Numbered from the stretch's first letter, positions 9,835-19,758 are shown. The stretch is 54,544 bases of DNA from Moorena bouillonii PNG (GCF_001942495.1 NZ_MKZS01000001.1:6788380-6842923); one strand, 5' to 3'. Notes: a model not told the origin generated them from the sequence alone. Numbers and translations: made by a program.

Positions 9835-10380
9835 TCACTCGTCAATGGAAAAAGGGAAAATTGATCTGATTCGAGCCAAATACCCCATGATCAGTTTTTC
9901 ATTGTCAGGGGCAATATTTTAAGAGAATAATTTGTATAACTGCTTCCTGATTACACTGTAAAAGTTTAGTAAAGGGGGAAAGGGCAAGGAATTATAACCA
10001 TTGACCTTTTCCTTTTTATATTTATAACTTAAATTCAAGACCATACTACTCAACTCAATTCCATTCTTCAAGTGTTATTTAGCTACACAGGAGGATAAGG
10101 GAATGGGGAGATAGGTAGATAGTGCTACCTATGAATGTCACTTGGTACCAGCAAACACTATTGCCCTAACTTAACCATTCCTTCATTTTATCCGGATATT
10201 TGATAAGTTTTGCGTAAAATTTTCCAGTTCTAGTGTCAAAAACTAGTTTGTTAACACAAACTAACTACAGAGCTGATGGTTAGTGGCAACTACCGAAGGT
10301 ATGATAGGGGAGCGATTAGCCATAGCTTCAGTTACTCTTGAACATAACTTAAACCAATAAATCAAAAGGCACATATAGAG
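9835..10380. other. Intergenic region between hisA and the Wzc-like gene
   Basis: This is 546 bp with no credible gene. It contains a small hairpin AGGTAG/CTACCT near 10107-10124 and a 20-bp palindrome at 10244-10263 that may be regulatory. Nothing else was recognised. Confidence 0.6.
10244..10263. promoter_or_regulatory. Palindromic site upstream of the Wzc-like gene
   Basis: TAGTTTGT-TAAC-ACAAACTA is a perfect 8-bp inverted repeat around a 4-bp centre, 118 bp before the start codon at 10381. The symmetry and position suit a dimeric repressor or activator. It does not match the NtcA consensus. Function is inferred only from symmetry and location. Confidence 0.3.
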
Positions 10381-12678
10381 ATGGGCAATAAATCAGAGCT
10401 TTTCCCACAGGGGAATGGTAAATATATCCACTCACAGCCCGTCATCTACCACACTAGAAACTCAAAATACTATCAGGATGGGCGTAAGCTAGAGGAGATT
10501 TGGACGATCATACGGCGTCGCTTTTTAGTGGCTGCTGGTGTAGCAATTACGATAACAGCTAGTATTTTTTTATGGACCTCTAATCAGAAACCTCTGTACG
10601 AAGGCAAGTTCCGACTCAGTCTGGAGCCTCTGACAGCACAGGATGATGATGAAAATCAATCGACACCAGCTTTTGAAACCTTGGCTTATAAAACCCAAAT
10701 GCTGGTACTGCGTAGTGAGAAACTCATCACTCCCGTGATTGAGGAAATAAACAAGCGCTATGGCAAAACTAGCTACAAGTCTTTAGTCAAGAATAATCAC
10801 CTGAGGATCAAACATATTGAAGGAACTAGTGTCTTAGAAGTTCGTTACCGGGATAGTGATCCTCAAAAAGTTCACTTTGTTTTAAAGCAGCTTGCCGATA
10901 ATTATATCAATTACTCCCGCCAACAAGAAGCAAGTTACCATCACAAAGACCTTGAGCTAGCAAATAGAGAGTTGCCTCAAGTACGCCAAGAGGTAGACAG
11001 ACTGGAGGAAGAACTGCTGAAGTTGGAGCTAGGGTACAAGTTAATCGACTATGATCATCAAAAACAGCAGCTTTCAACTCAGATTAGCCAGATTAAGCAA
11101 CAGCAATTAGATACTGACATCCAGCTTAAGGAAGCTCAGTCCTTCTACCAGATCATTTCTCAAAAGCTAGGATTGTCATCAAATCAGGTCAAGGACTCTC
11201 GCGCCTCGGAGTTAGCTCTGGCTCAAGTGACTTTGGCTGAAAACCCTTACTACCAAAAGATGCTCAACCACCTAGAAGAGGTTGAGGCTGAGATTGCTAT
11301 CGAGTCAAGCCGCTATACTCCAAACAGTCCCACCATCAAGACCCTACAGCAGCAAAAGTATAATTTCTTATCCCTGTTACGCTCTGAAGCTGAACAGGTA
11401 CTGGGGATCAAACTTACAGATACAGATGTTCCTAAGGTATCACCCAATTCAATTCACCAGCAGCTCACTCAACAACTGGTAGATCAAAGCATCCAAATAT
11501 CAGTTTTGCAAGCACGACAAGAAGCTCTTGCTGAGGAAGAAGAAAGTCTTGAGCAAGACATGAAACAGATGTTGGTGATAGATCCAAAGTACACCAGTTT
11601 ACGGCAGAAACTTACAGAGACAACCCAACGATTAGACACTCTGTTGGCGCTTAAGGAAAGCTTCCAGCCTTATTCTTGGGAACTTATTCTCAAACCCAAA
11701 CAGCCTCAATATCCGATTCCGCAACATCAGGAACTTCAGATTATTTTGGGAGCGATCGCAGGTATATTACTGGGTGCAGGAACAGGGTGGTTGATGGAGC
11801 GCTTAGACCATGTATTCCACTCTCCCGACGAACTTAAACATCACACCCAATTGCCTCTTATTGGTGTTATTCCTTACCATCAAGCACTTAAGCCCACCAA
11901 GTCATCAACAAGCCGCAAAGGTATACCTTTTGTTCCAAGCTTCCCTAAGGTACAGAAAAATAACTCAACGCCAAAACTGCAACAAGCTTCTCCCTTTTTA
12001 GAGGCGTTCCGGTTCCTCCATCGCAATATCGGCTTACTGGGCTGCGATAAGCCAATCCAATCTATTGTGATTAGTTCAGCTAGACCAGAAGACGGGAAAT
12101 CTACCGTTGCTGTCCACCTAGCTATAGTGGCTGCTGCTATGGGTCGGCGAGTGCTACTGGTGGATACAAATCTGCGCCGTCCCCGGGTACATAAAATTTT
12201 TGGTTTGAACAATCAATTTGGTTTGAGTAATGTCCTTAGTAAGCGGATCAAAGCTAACCGAGCCATCCAGCAAGTGCCCATGTGGGATCATCTTCATGTG
12301 CTAACTGCTGGTTCCCCAGCACAGGATCCGATTCGGTTACTATGTGCACCAAAGATGGGAACTTTGATGGAGCATTTTAATGCTGTTTTTGATTTAGTTA
12401 TTTATGATACGCCTCCCGTGATCGGACTTGCCGATAGCCGCCTCCTAGCAGCTAACACGGATGGTATGGTCTTGGTAGGCAGATTAAACAAGACTGACCG
12501 CTCAGTTCTAATGCAAGCCTTGGATGAACTCAAAACCTCTAGGACTAATCTTTTAGGTATTGTTGCTAATGATGTTGAAAACTACGCAACTAGCTCCTAT
12601 TATCATCATCAGGACTACTATACAACCGATTCAGCAACCATGAAGGTGAAAAAGCTTCTAGATCAGAACATGAGATGA
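10381..12678 (+). CDS. Wzc-like polysaccharide co-polymerase / bacterial tyrosine kinase
   Basis: This 765-residue inner-membrane protein is probably involved in controlling exopolysaccharide or capsule chain length. The N-terminal Wzz domain follows transmembrane helix 1 (about residues 50-63) and continues through long coiled coils (about 190-360). Helix 2 (QIILGAIAGILLGAGTGWL) lies near 450. The C-terminal cytoplasmic kinase has Walker A (SARPEDGKST, about 565-575), Walker A' (VLLVDTNLRRP) and Walker B (FDLVIYDTPPVIGLADS, about 668). The end is tyrosine-rich (SSYYHHQDYYTT, about 737-748), the usual autophosphorylation cluster of BY-kinases. Co-polymerase and kinase are fused, as in Gram-negative Wzc. 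Glycosyltransferase-like genes follow from 13.8 kb. Confidence 0.92.
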   Translation: MGNKSELFPQGNGKYIHSQPVIYHTRNSKYYQDGRKLEEIWTIIRRRFLVAAGVAITITASIFLWTSNQKPLYEGKFRLSLEPLTAQDDDENQSTPAFETLAYKTQMLVLRSEKLITPVIEEINKRYGKTSYKSLVKNNHLRIKHIEGTSVLEVRYRDSDPQKVHFVLKQLADNYINYSRQQEASYHHKDLELANRELPQVRQEVDRLEEELLKLELGYKLIDYDHQKQQLSTQISQIKQQQLDTDIQLKEAQSFYQIISQKLGLSSNQVKDSRASELALAQVTLAENPYYQKMLNHLEEVEAEIAIESSRYTPNSPTIKTLQQQKYNFLSLLRSEAEQVLGIKLTDTDVPKVSPNSIHQQLTQQLVDQSIQISVLQARQEALAEEEESLEQDMKQMLVIDPKYTSLRQKLTETTQRLDTLLALKESFQPYSWELILKPKQPQYPIPQHQELQIILGAIAGILLGAGTGWLMERLDHVFHSPDELKHHTQLPLIGVIPYHQALKPTKSSTSRKGIPFVPSFPKVQKNNSTPKLQQASPFLEAFRFLHRNIGLLGCDKPIQSIVISSARPEDGKSTVAVHLAIVAAAMGRRVLLVDTNLRRPRVHKIFGLNNQFGLSNVLSKRIKANRAIQQVPMWDHLHVLTAGSPAQDPIRLLCAPKMGTLMEHFNAVFDLVIYDTPPVIGLADSRLLAANTDGMVLVGRLNKTDRSVLMQALDELKTSRTNLLGIVANDVENYATSSYYHHQDYYTTDSATMKVKKLLDQNMR

Positions 12679-12724
12679 TATGAAGTCCGGTTAATAACTT
12701 CTAATATGGTTGATTGCTTTTTTT

Positions 12725-12765
12725 TAATGGTTAATGGTTAATCGTCAATTAACCATTAACCATTA
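12725..12765. repeat. Heptamer-based perfect inverted repeat (possible bidirectional terminator)
   Basis: TAATGGTTAATGGTTAAT at 12725-12742 pairs perfectly with ATTAACCATTAACCATTA at 12748-12765 around a 5-nt loop. The arms themselves have a 7-bp period (TTAATGG). It lies between convergent genes ending at 12678 and 12769 and is preceded by a T-rich run, so it could terminate transcription. Confidence 0.6.
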
Positions 12766-12768
12766 TAG

Positions 12769-13017
12769 TTAGTGAGCAGTAGCTGGGGATGAAAATACGT
12801 ATGTTAACAAAACTAGCATCACCCTTGACACCATCAAGGTTAGTGTTAAAACGACTAGGGAAACCTGGACAGTTAAGCCTAACCGTTTACCCTTACGATA
12901 CAAACGTTTATCCGGTACAGGGTGAGCAGTTTTAGAAAAGAGTGTTAATGGTTGATTAGGCTGATAAGGATTCCAAAATACATGGGCACATAAATTATGC
13001 TCGGCATAGGGTTTCAT
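12769..13017 (-). CDS. Small predicted membrane protein, uncertain
   Basis: This 82-residue frame begins MKPYAEHNLCAHVFWNPYQP and has one strong transmembrane helix near the C-terminus (VQVSLVVLTLTLMVSRVMLVLL) preceded by a basic stretch (KRLYRKGKRLG). That topology is sensible for a small inner-membrane protein. No recognised family and no clear ribosome-binding site. It may be a real lineage-specific gene or chance; the basic-then-hydrophobic pattern favours real. Confidence 0.45.
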   Translation of the reverse strand: MKPYAEHNLCAHVFWNPYQPNQPLTLFSKTAHPVPDKRLYRKGKRLGLTVQVSLVVLTLTLMVSRVMLVLLTYVFSSPATAH

Positions 13018-13792
13018 AGTTCAAAATTAGAGGTAGTGTGTTGAGAGTGAACCAGCGTTTACTCCCTGTGGTGTAAACGTTAGTAGTCAAACTGAGATAG
13101 TTCCTGTCTCAGTCTTGATAGTGATGTTTAACCCTGTCCAAATTGCTTTGGAGTGGCTTGTGGTGTTCAACCAGGGATTAGGTATTTGTTTTAGTTTGTT
13201 TTAGAGTAAGGGGACAGACAGAGGAAGGATAGAGGGGAATGATTTTGTTTGGTTATTTTGTCTTTCTTCCAAGTCCACCTTGTATTCCTTGTCTTCCTTT
13301 TTCTGTATTAGATACAGAGCAAGGTTTTAGCCCTGAGATAGGTAGGGTGCTGATGGCTTAATTTGGTAATTCCTGCTACAATGGAACAATGGACTTTAAC
13401 AACAATTTAGGGCATCTAACTAAAATCTTGAACCCAGTTGTTTGAGAACACTTGAGGGGTTTAACCCCCTAATTTATTGAGTTTTGTTTTTTTGGGTTAG
13501 ATTGATTCGGTGAAGAATGGGATGCGATCGCTTTTTAAAGTAATGATGAAAACCAAGAGTTAGTGTCATACCCAGTAGCGTTCAGGGCTGGGATCACCTA
13601 AATTGCTAGGGTTTGCCAAATTATTCATTACCCATTAAATAGGTAGGCATGATTAAACTGACTAATGGAAGGGAATGATGTCAAGTTTTGTAAAATATCT
13701 AGAAATTCAATCTATTCCCTTAAGCCAGCATGTTTAGATAGATTTGTTTACATATATTTACATAGCTGCCAGCTTGATTTGGGCTTACCTAT
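13018..13792. other. Long intergenic region with a hairpin and a GCGATCGC site
   Basis: This is 775 bp without a supported gene. It contains a GC-rich hairpin AGGGGTTTAACCCCCT at 13455-13470, followed after a short gap by a T-rich stretch (GTTTTGTTTTTTTGGG), which could end a short transcript. A HIP1 octamer GCGATCGC lies at 13524-13531. No conserved RNA was recognised. Confidence 0.5.
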
Positions 13793-15508
13793 TTAACTGT
13801 TACTAGTTATCGCAAGACATTCGGTATCCAAAACCACAACCTCCTCTGTCTCGAAAACAGAACAGGAATCGATTACGTTAACAATTGCCGGAAAAATGGC
13901 TTGTTTGAGTCGAGCTTGAGCTTCTGCTGCTACTGGTTGATACTGCATAATCCAGCGATTGTCAGCTATATATTCTGGATTAAATGCTTCCTTATCTAAC
14001 AACCAAAAATCAATGTTGTACTGCCTAATAAACTGTTTAACTTCAGCTAAGTTTGGACTGTACTGGGCTTGAATTAAGTCAATCGCTCTGTTGCGAAATT
14101 GGTTGTAATAGTTAGTATGATAGGGAATACCGTATTCTCTACTCACTAAGACTGACCTTCCAGAAAAGGTTGGCAAGAAATCGGCTTCCTTTGATAGTGA
14201 AGCAATCAGGATATCGTTTGGTTGTTTAGCAAAGAATTCATAGAGGGCATGTTCCCTCCCAACCTCATAGTTGGTTTTGGGAAAATTATGGAAACCAAGA
14301 GGAGACAAGATTAGAGCCATTCCTACGAGTGTAACGATCGCTCTTCCCAACACTGGTTTCCCTGGAATTGGAGGAAAGGCTAGCCTCTGGCAAGCTTGAA
14401 TAATAGCATCGAGTAATAGAGTTATAGCGATCGCAGCAGCTAAGACTAGCACAATTCGCAGACTATGCTTACTGTAACGGCTGGGTAGATGCAGTCGGAA
14501 CAGGACAGCATGAGCCATAACGAACATGCCAAGGGATACTAGAGCCAGTTGAGTCAGGAGTACCGTTTCCCCTTTGACTTTCTTCACTAACGGTAGCCAT
14601 GAGGGAAATCTTAGCAAGATCGGCAATAGTAAACCAGCACAGACAGCTATAGGTAAACGCTTTCTTCGGGGAAATATACCACTGCGAGCATCTTCCAACC
14701 AGAAATGCCATGGGTTGTGATCGAAAAAAGCAACTCGCCCTCCTGGTTGGAATTCTGGCATGGTTTTGGCTTGCTGTGCGCTGATAATTGGACCATAGTC
14801 AGAAGTGGTCAAAGCATAGGGCAACAGGACAATGAATGCCATACCTAACCCAGCTGCACAAAACCAATAGTCATTCTTCTGGGAGGATAGTCTGATTTTA
14901 CCCTCTCGCCAACGCAACAGTTTCAGCACCAGGACGCCACAACAGAGGAAAACGCACTGAGGATAAAATAAACCCTGGAGGGTGATCACTACGAGACAGG
15001 GGATCAATGAGCGCCGTGATAGGTAGTACAAAAATGCTAGCAGCAGGGGATAAATGAACGCCCTAGGGGTTGCTGATACTAAATCATCCAGCATCCATAG
15101 GGTTTGATTTAGGAGCAAAGACGCGATAAACCCTGCAGCTGGGATGGGCAGCATTTGTAGACAAAGCCGGAAACAGTAACTAGTGGTAATCAACCCTAGC
15201 ACCATCGGTAGTAGCTTATTCAATAAGAGGGGATGAATTCCTACAAATCCTATCAGCCGATAGAGGGTAGTATAGCCAGCGGGTGCTACAGATTGGAAGT
15301 AATTGGCAATCAGATCATCGGGAAATAAGCTGGGATCAAAAAACCGTTGCATCCAAAATACATGCTGTCTGGCATCATCTTGTACAATGTATTGATTACT
15401 AAAGGCTTCTTCGAGGGCGATCAGGCTGTAAACCATAGCAAATGCTAGGCTCAAGCTAAACCAAAATATTACTTGGTTTTTAGGGGGATTCGGGGCTGGG
15501 GGATTCAT
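13793..15508 (-). CDS. Large polytopic membrane protein, GT-C-like, function unknown
   Basis: This 571-residue protein has about ten hydrophobic segments. The first is near residues 13-30, and the following extracytoplasmic loop contains VQDDARQHVFWMQRFFDP. An acidic DD pair just after the first helix is the signature position of GT-C glycosyltransferases that use lipid-linked sugars. The C-terminal 170 residues form a soluble domain (HALYEFFAKQPNDILIASL...). It is divergent from the PMT-family gene at 15716 and downstream of the Wzc-like gene, which suggests surface polysaccharide or glycolipid assembly. The donor and acceptor cannot be read from the sequence. Confidence 0.7.
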   Translation of the reverse strand: MNPPAPNPPKNQVIFWFSLSLAFAMVYSLIALEEAFSNQYIVQDDARQHVFWMQRFFDPSLFPDDLIANYFQSVAPAGYTTLYRLIGFVGIHPLLLNKLLPMVLGLITTSYCFRLCLQMLPIPAAGFIASLLLNQTLWMLDDLVSATPRAFIYPLLLAFLYYLSRRSLIPCLVVITLQGLFYPQCVFLCCGVLVLKLLRWREGKIRLSSQKNDYWFCAAGLGMAFIVLLPYALTTSDYGPIISAQQAKTMPEFQPGGRVAFFDHNPWHFWLEDARSGIFPRRKRLPIAVCAGLLLPILLRFPSWLPLVKKVKGETVLLTQLALVSLGMFVMAHAVLFRLHLPSRYSKHSLRIVLVLAAAIAITLLLDAIIQACQRLAFPPIPGKPVLGRAIVTLVGMALILSPLGFHNFPKTNYEVGREHALYEFFAKQPNDILIASLSKEADFLPTFSGRSVLVSREYGIPYHTNYYNQFRNRAIDLIQAQYSPNLAEVKQFIRQYNIDFWLLDKEAFNPEYIADNRWIMQYQPVAAEAQARLKQAIFPAIVNVIDSCSVFETEEVVVLDTECLAITSNS

Positions 15509-15715
15509 ACTTTTTTGTGTTTGGGTAGAGACACTTAAAATAGAATAATGGGGTGACGGTTATCGGTAAGTTTCTAGATTAAGTATTATTAGCAGTGAAA
15601 TATTATCCTTAACATTAATCATGAAACGGTCAATAAAAAGCGATCAATTACAATATCAAAATTAAACGAACACTAATAAATTTCCTTTGTACTTTTCGGT
15701 GTACTTTTTTGTGTG

Positions 15716-17371
15716 ATGGAAACCAAAAGATTAAAGCTAGGGAAATTACCTCAACCTCCCTTGCGACTATTATGCATTACCCTACTGCTCTTAGGAATAG
15801 TCTTTCGCTTAGCCAATCTCGACAGCAAAGTCTACTGGGGGGATGAAACTTTCAGCTCCTCTAGAATTGCTGGCTATTCAGCGGAAGAAATTATCGGGGA
15901 TATCTACACTGGTCAAGTGATTAGCGCTACAGAATTACAAAAATACCAGACCCCTAATTCTGACCGTAGCCTCGCCAATACCTTACGAATTATAGGGGAA
16001 GAAGCGCCACAACACCCGCCAGTTTACTATATTTTAGCCCGATTCTGGGAACAATGGCTTGGTAGTTCCCTAGCACTCAAGCGCACTTTACCTGCTCTAA
16101 TTAGCTTGCTGGGATTACCCTGCCTGTACTGGTTGTGCTTAGAACTATTTGGAGCATCATTGACCCCATGGCTTGCCCTGTCCCTATTCGCTGTTTCACC
16201 GATCCATATTTTGTATGCCCAGGAAGTTCGGGAATATAGTCTGTGGAATGTGAGTATCTTGCTATCGAGTGCTTCCCTGTTACGAGCGATGCGAGTCAAC
16301 ACTAGGATGAGTTGGTGCATTTATGCCCTTTTTGTAGCGCTAGCCTTCTACTCTCATTTATTTTCAGCACCCATTATCCTAGGTCACGGCATTTATGTCC
16401 TGATCATCGCAGGTTGGCAAGGGCGTCAACGGGTAATTGCTTACATCTCAGCGGTCACAGCAGCACTGTTGATATTTTCACCTTGGTTAGCTGTTTTCTT
16501 GGAAAACGAACCCAGAGCTAGCAAGGAATGGGGATGGGTGATTAAAGAATTACCCCCCCTGGATCTGGGTCGATATTGGCTGAAGAATCTACTTTACGGC
16601 TTTTTTGATGTACCCCTAGGCAAGGAGTACCCGTTTGACCTAACCTTTAGCTACACCCAGCCGAGAACTTACCTAGTGGTACCAATTGTGGTGCTAGTGA
16701 TTTATGGGCTATATTCTCTCTGTCGCTATACTCCAAAACAGGTTTGGCTATTTGTTTTGCTCCTGATGGGATTTACTAGTCTACCCTTAGTGCTACCAGA
16801 TGTGATTTCAGGAGGCATGCGCTCAACGATTGCTCGATATCAACTGCCAACCTACATCGGGATTCAACTCACTATTTCCTATTTACTGTCCAGGAAACTC
16901 AGTAAGTTTTCGATTGGTATTTGGCAAAAACGTTTATGGCGATTGACTACAGTTATATTGCTCTGTTGTGGTGTGATATCTGGTGTGCTGATTGTCCAAG
17001 CTGAAACTTGGTGGACGAAGTACAGCGACTACTATAATGCAGACGTTGCTAATATTATTAATCAGTCTCCTGCTCCCCTTGTACTCAGCGATAGTACTCA
17101 CAATCGAATTCTATCCCTGAGCCATAAGCTTGAGCCCAAGGTTCAATTACAACTCATCAAAAAAATCAAAAATATTTCAGAAATACCTGAAGAAAAATTA
17201 CCAAAAATATCGGGTAAATTTAGTGATGTTTTTGTTTTGGAAAATATTCCATCACCATCCTTGCTACGCCCTAGTATTGAAAAACATCATAACTATAAAT
17301 TTAACCTGATATACGAAGGAAATATTGGCTTTAAAAAACGAAAAGTTCTGTTGTGGAAAAAAAATGATTAG
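15716..17371 (+). CDS. PMT/ArnT-like glycosyltransferase family 39 membrane protein
   Basis: This protein has about 551 residues. The frame allows a GTG at 15713, but the ATG at 15716 is the natural start. After the first transmembrane helix comes VYWGDETFSSSRIAGY, with the acidic DE pair expected in the first periplasmic loop of GT-C enzymes (PMT_2). Next is HPPVYYILARFW, then many helices, including PCLYWLCLELF and SPIHILYAQEVREYSLW. The family transfers sugars from polyprenyl-phosphate donors to proteins or lipids. It is a close paralogue of the convergent gene at 17440-19044, sharing the order DE loop, QHxPxYF/YI, ALISLL, YWLCLELF and YAQE..YSLW. Both also end in a soluble domain with ETWW.KYS.YY. 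Confidence 0.85.
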   Translation: METKRLKLGKLPQPPLRLLCITLLLLGIVFRLANLDSKVYWGDETFSSSRIAGYSAEEIIGDIYTGQVISATELQKYQTPNSDRSLANTLRIIGEEAPQHPPVYYILARFWEQWLGSSLALKRTLPALISLLGLPCLYWLCLELFGASLTPWLALSLFAVSPIHILYAQEVREYSLWNVSILLSSASLLRAMRVNTRMSWCIYALFVALAFYSHLFSAPIILGHGIYVLIIAGWQGRQRVIAYISAVTAALLIFSPWLAVFLENEPRASKEWGWVIKELPPLDLGRYWLKNLLYGFFDVPLGKEYPFDLTFSYTQPRTYLVVPIVVLVIYGLYSLCRYTPKQVWLFVLLLMGFTSLPLVLPDVISGGMRSTIARYQLPTYIGIQLTISYLLSRKLSKFSIGIWQKRLWRLTTVILLCCGVISGVLIVQAETWWTKYSDYYNADVANIINQSPAPLVLSDSTHNRILSLSHKLEPKVQLQLIKKIKNISEIPEEKLPKISGKFSDVFVLENIPSPSLLRPSIEKHHNYKFNLIYEGNIGFKKRKVLLWKKND

Positions 17372-17375
17372 ATGG

Positions 17376-17410
17376 ATTAGTCATTAGTCATGAGTGATTG
17401 GTCATTGGTC
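17376..17410. repeat. Heptamer tandem repeat (STRR) between convergent genes
   Basis: Degenerate 7-bp units TTAGTCA and TTGGTCA are repeated between the two convergent glycosyltransferase genes. This is one of several heptamer repeats in the window, typical of short tandemly repeated sequences in filamentous cyanobacteria. Confidence 0.6.
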
Positions 17411-17439
17411 AAGTTTCTTTTGCCTTTTCACTTTTGGTT

Positions 17440-19044
17440 TCACTGCACTAGCTTCCAGAGATGCTTGCGTTTATGAGCTGGTTTAACGTCATAAGGTGAC
17501 TCCTCTTCAAATTTTTGTCGCAGTTTTGGAGAAGGTCTATATAAGAAGACGTCACTGAAACTGGAAAAAACTGTAGGAGAATCCTTAGTTTTGATTAACT
17601 GTAAGGTCACGTTGGGCTCAAGTAAATAACTCAGAGACACTAATCGCATGATATCACTACTAATCACCAAGGGACGATTGGCTTCATTAATAATATGAGC
17701 TTCCTCAGGCGTGTAATAGTTACTGTATTTATGCCACCACGTTTCTGCTTGAGAACTAATGGCACAAGAGAGCACACCTCCTGAAATAACTGTAATAGCA
17801 ACTAATCGCCATAGTTGTTGTTGTTTTATTGTCTTACCATTCAGAGGATTAATTTTTTTAGCAAGGAGGTAAGCAACAGCAAGTTGTATACCCAAGTAAC
17901 AAGGAATGAAATAGCGCGCCATGCTGGAACGCTGTCCTCCTAAAATTAAATCCTGACCAATGGGAAACATTCCGACAACTGTGATCATGATCAAGATAAA
18001 TAACCAAACCCGTTGCTGACTATTACGACACAGAAAATAAATAGAATAGCCGACGATAATTAAAATTAGGATATCGAAATAAATCAGGAAATGGTCGTAG
18101 TTAAATTTTAGGTCTCGACCTGACCGCACATCAAATAAGGGATTGTTATAGCCAATCTGGATATCGAAAAACACAGAACTCAGATTAATAAGCCAGCGGG
18201 TGATCAGTTGACCGAGTGGAGTCTCTTTATCCGCCCAATCCCCCAATTCAATACCGTTTTCAATTACCAATCTTAACCAAGGAATAAAGGCGATAATCCC
18301 GAAAAGCGAAGCTAATCCATACCTAATGACTTGTTTACTCAAACGAAATTTTTCTGTAAAAATAACATAGATGCTATGTCCAATAAAAACTAATCCAGAA
18401 AGCAAATAGCTGTAGAGATTTAGAGAAACTGTTATGGCATAGATTACCCAACTCATCATTGTGCTAAGACGCATCGCCCTCAGCAAGGCTATGCTGGAAA
18501 GCAATGTGGTCACTGTCCACAAGCTATATTGTCGAGCTTCCTGGGCATACAACACATGGAATGGAGAGACACAGAGCAATGCGATCGCAATCCATCCCGT
18601 TAGGGGAGACTCGAACAACTCCAAACACAGCCAATAAATGCACGGCAAAGTCAAGAGACTAATCAAGGCTGGTAAACTTCTCATCACCGTTACGGAATAA
18701 CCGAACAATTTTGCCCAAAAGTGAGCCATCACAAAATATAACGGTGAATGTTGTGGTTCATATAACGCTAACCCTTGGATCGTGTCACCTACATCTTTGT
18801 TATCATTAGGACGCTGATACTGCTGTAAATCTTTAACATTAATTTGACGACCATCAATTTCTTGGATAATTTCTGCTTTGGTATAGCCAGAAATTCGCAA
18901 CGATGTATAGGCTTCATCAATCCAATAGACTTTTTTGTCAATATTGACTAATCGAAAACCTATCCCCAGGAGTAAGATAATAAGAATTAAATACTTAGAC
19001 CATTGACCAAATGTGGGTCGATAAAATTTTAGATTATTTCCCAT
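17440..19044 (-). CDS. PMT/ArnT-like glycosyltransferase family 39 membrane protein (paralogue)
   Basis: This 534-residue protein has the same architecture as the product of 15716-17371: one N-terminal helix, VYWIDEAYTSLRISGY with the acidic pair of GT-C enzymes, QHSPLYFVMAHFW, multiple transmembrane helices with SPFHVLYAQEARQYSLW, and a C-terminal soluble tail containing ETWWHKYSNYYTPEEAHIINEA. The two genes face each other with 68 bp between stops. They look like a diverged inverted duplication. The substrate is unknown; surface glycan modification is likely from family knowledge. Confidence 0.85.
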   Translation of the reverse strand: MGNNLKFYRPTFGQWSKYLILIILLLGIGFRLVNIDKKVYWIDEAYTSLRISGYTKAEIIQEIDGRQINVKDLQQYQRPNDNKDVGDTIQGLALYEPQHSPLYFVMAHFWAKLFGYSVTVMRSLPALISLLTLPCIYWLCLELFESPLTGWIAIALLCVSPFHVLYAQEARQYSLWTVTTLLSSIALLRAMRLSTMMSWVIYAITVSLNLYSYLLSGLVFIGHSIYVIFTEKFRLSKQVIRYGLASLFGIIAFIPWLRLVIENGIELGDWADKETPLGQLITRWLINLSSVFFDIQIGYNNPLFDVRSGRDLKFNYDHFLIYFDILILIIVGYSIYFLCRNSQQRVWLFILIMITVVGMFPIGQDLILGGQRSSMARYFIPCYLGIQLAVAYLLAKKINPLNGKTIKQQQLWRLVAITVISGGVLSCAISSQAETWWHKYSNYYTPEEAHIINEANRPLVISSDIMRLVSLSYLLEPNVTLQLIKTKDSPTVFSSFSDVFLYRPSPKLRQKFEEESPYDVKPAHKRKHLWKLVQ

Positions 19045-19478
19045 GACTTATCGGGGTAGGGGTTATTAATTGGTGGCCTTTGAGCAGAGGTTAAGGATTG
19101 GATAAGCGTTGGGAAAATTAAGTTAGCCGTTTCAGGGAACACCAAATAGTAAAGCTTACCCCTCAGGAGCAGTATGGCAAGACTAAATTCATGGCCAGCA
19201 CTTTCAAACCGTAGCCGAATCGTGATTTAAGACTGAAACTCGGAATTTAGGGAAGGGACCAGTGAAGGCAATACCAAAGGCGGGATATGACGACTGGTAG
19301 TTCTGCCTTAGTTAGAAAGATTATCAGCCAACGACACCGGCTTAGCCATCCTATTGATCAGTCCCTTACATATCTTTACATAAATTCGTTCCGTTCAATC
19401 AACTCTACCAACTTACCTGTATTATGGAAGAGAAAATCCATAAAGGTAACCCTGGGGAAGCATGGGAGGATTTATTGG
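19045..19478. other. Intergenic region upstream of the split DUF4870 gene
   Basis: This is 434 bp without a convincing gene. The DUF4870 reading frame stays open back to 19287, but the residues before 19479 do not resemble the family and a ribosome-binding site marks 19479. It presumably holds the promoters of the DUF4870 gene and of the minus-strand glycosyltransferase. Confidence 0.5.
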
Positions 19479-19598
19479 ATGAATGACATGGATCAACGAA
19501 AGCTTTTATCACTGTTATGTCATGGCTCAATATTTTTTAGCTCTTTGGTGGTCTCTATTGCCATCCCGATAGTTATTTTTTTGATCACCGAAGACTCA
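19479..19598 (+). pseudogene. DUF4870 membrane protein, 5' part (interrupted by a TnpB element)
   Basis: From ATG 19479 (MNDMDQRKLLSLLCHGS), with GGGAGGA at 19464-19470 as a well-spaced ribosome-binding site, 40 codons of a DUF4870 protein are intact through ITEDS. They include the first transmembrane helix (SIFFSSLVVSIAIPIVIFLI). The frame then runs two codons into the inserted element and stops at 19605. Joining TCA at 19596-19598 to CTG at 21214 restores an uninterrupted 111-residue protein. DUF4870 proteins are small, three-helix membrane proteins of unknown role. Confidence 0.8.
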
Positions 19599-19650
19599 GC
19601 TTTCTAGCAAAAGGAGCCCCACATCTCAATACGTAGTATGAGTGTGGTCA

Positions 19651-19758
19651 GAAGTTACCGCAAGAAGAGTGGAGCCTTTATAGTTGGCAGGCTATGCATA
19701 AAAGGGTTAAAACTCGTGGAATAAGGCTCCACTCTTCTAAGGTTTCATCTCCGGGAGG
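19651..19758 (+). repeat. Hairpin repeat family, copy 1 (core inverted)
   Basis: The arms are AGAAGAGTGGAGCC (19663-19676) and GGCTCCACTCTTCT (19725-19738), enclosing a core with TTTATAG, GGCAGGCTATGCA, AAAAGGGTTAAAACTCG and GGAATAA. Outer flanks are GAAGTTACCG on the left and GGTTTCATCTCCGGG on the right. The core is in the opposite orientation, relative to the flanks, from that in the other three copies (52125, 53470, 54416). It overlaps the 3' end of the small ribbon-helix-helix gene. Confidence 0.75.

Noticed and set aside
19287..19478. N-terminal extension of the DUF4870 frame
   Set aside because: The extra 64 residues have no family similarity, and a good ribosome-binding site (GGGAGGA, 19464) marks the start at 19479.
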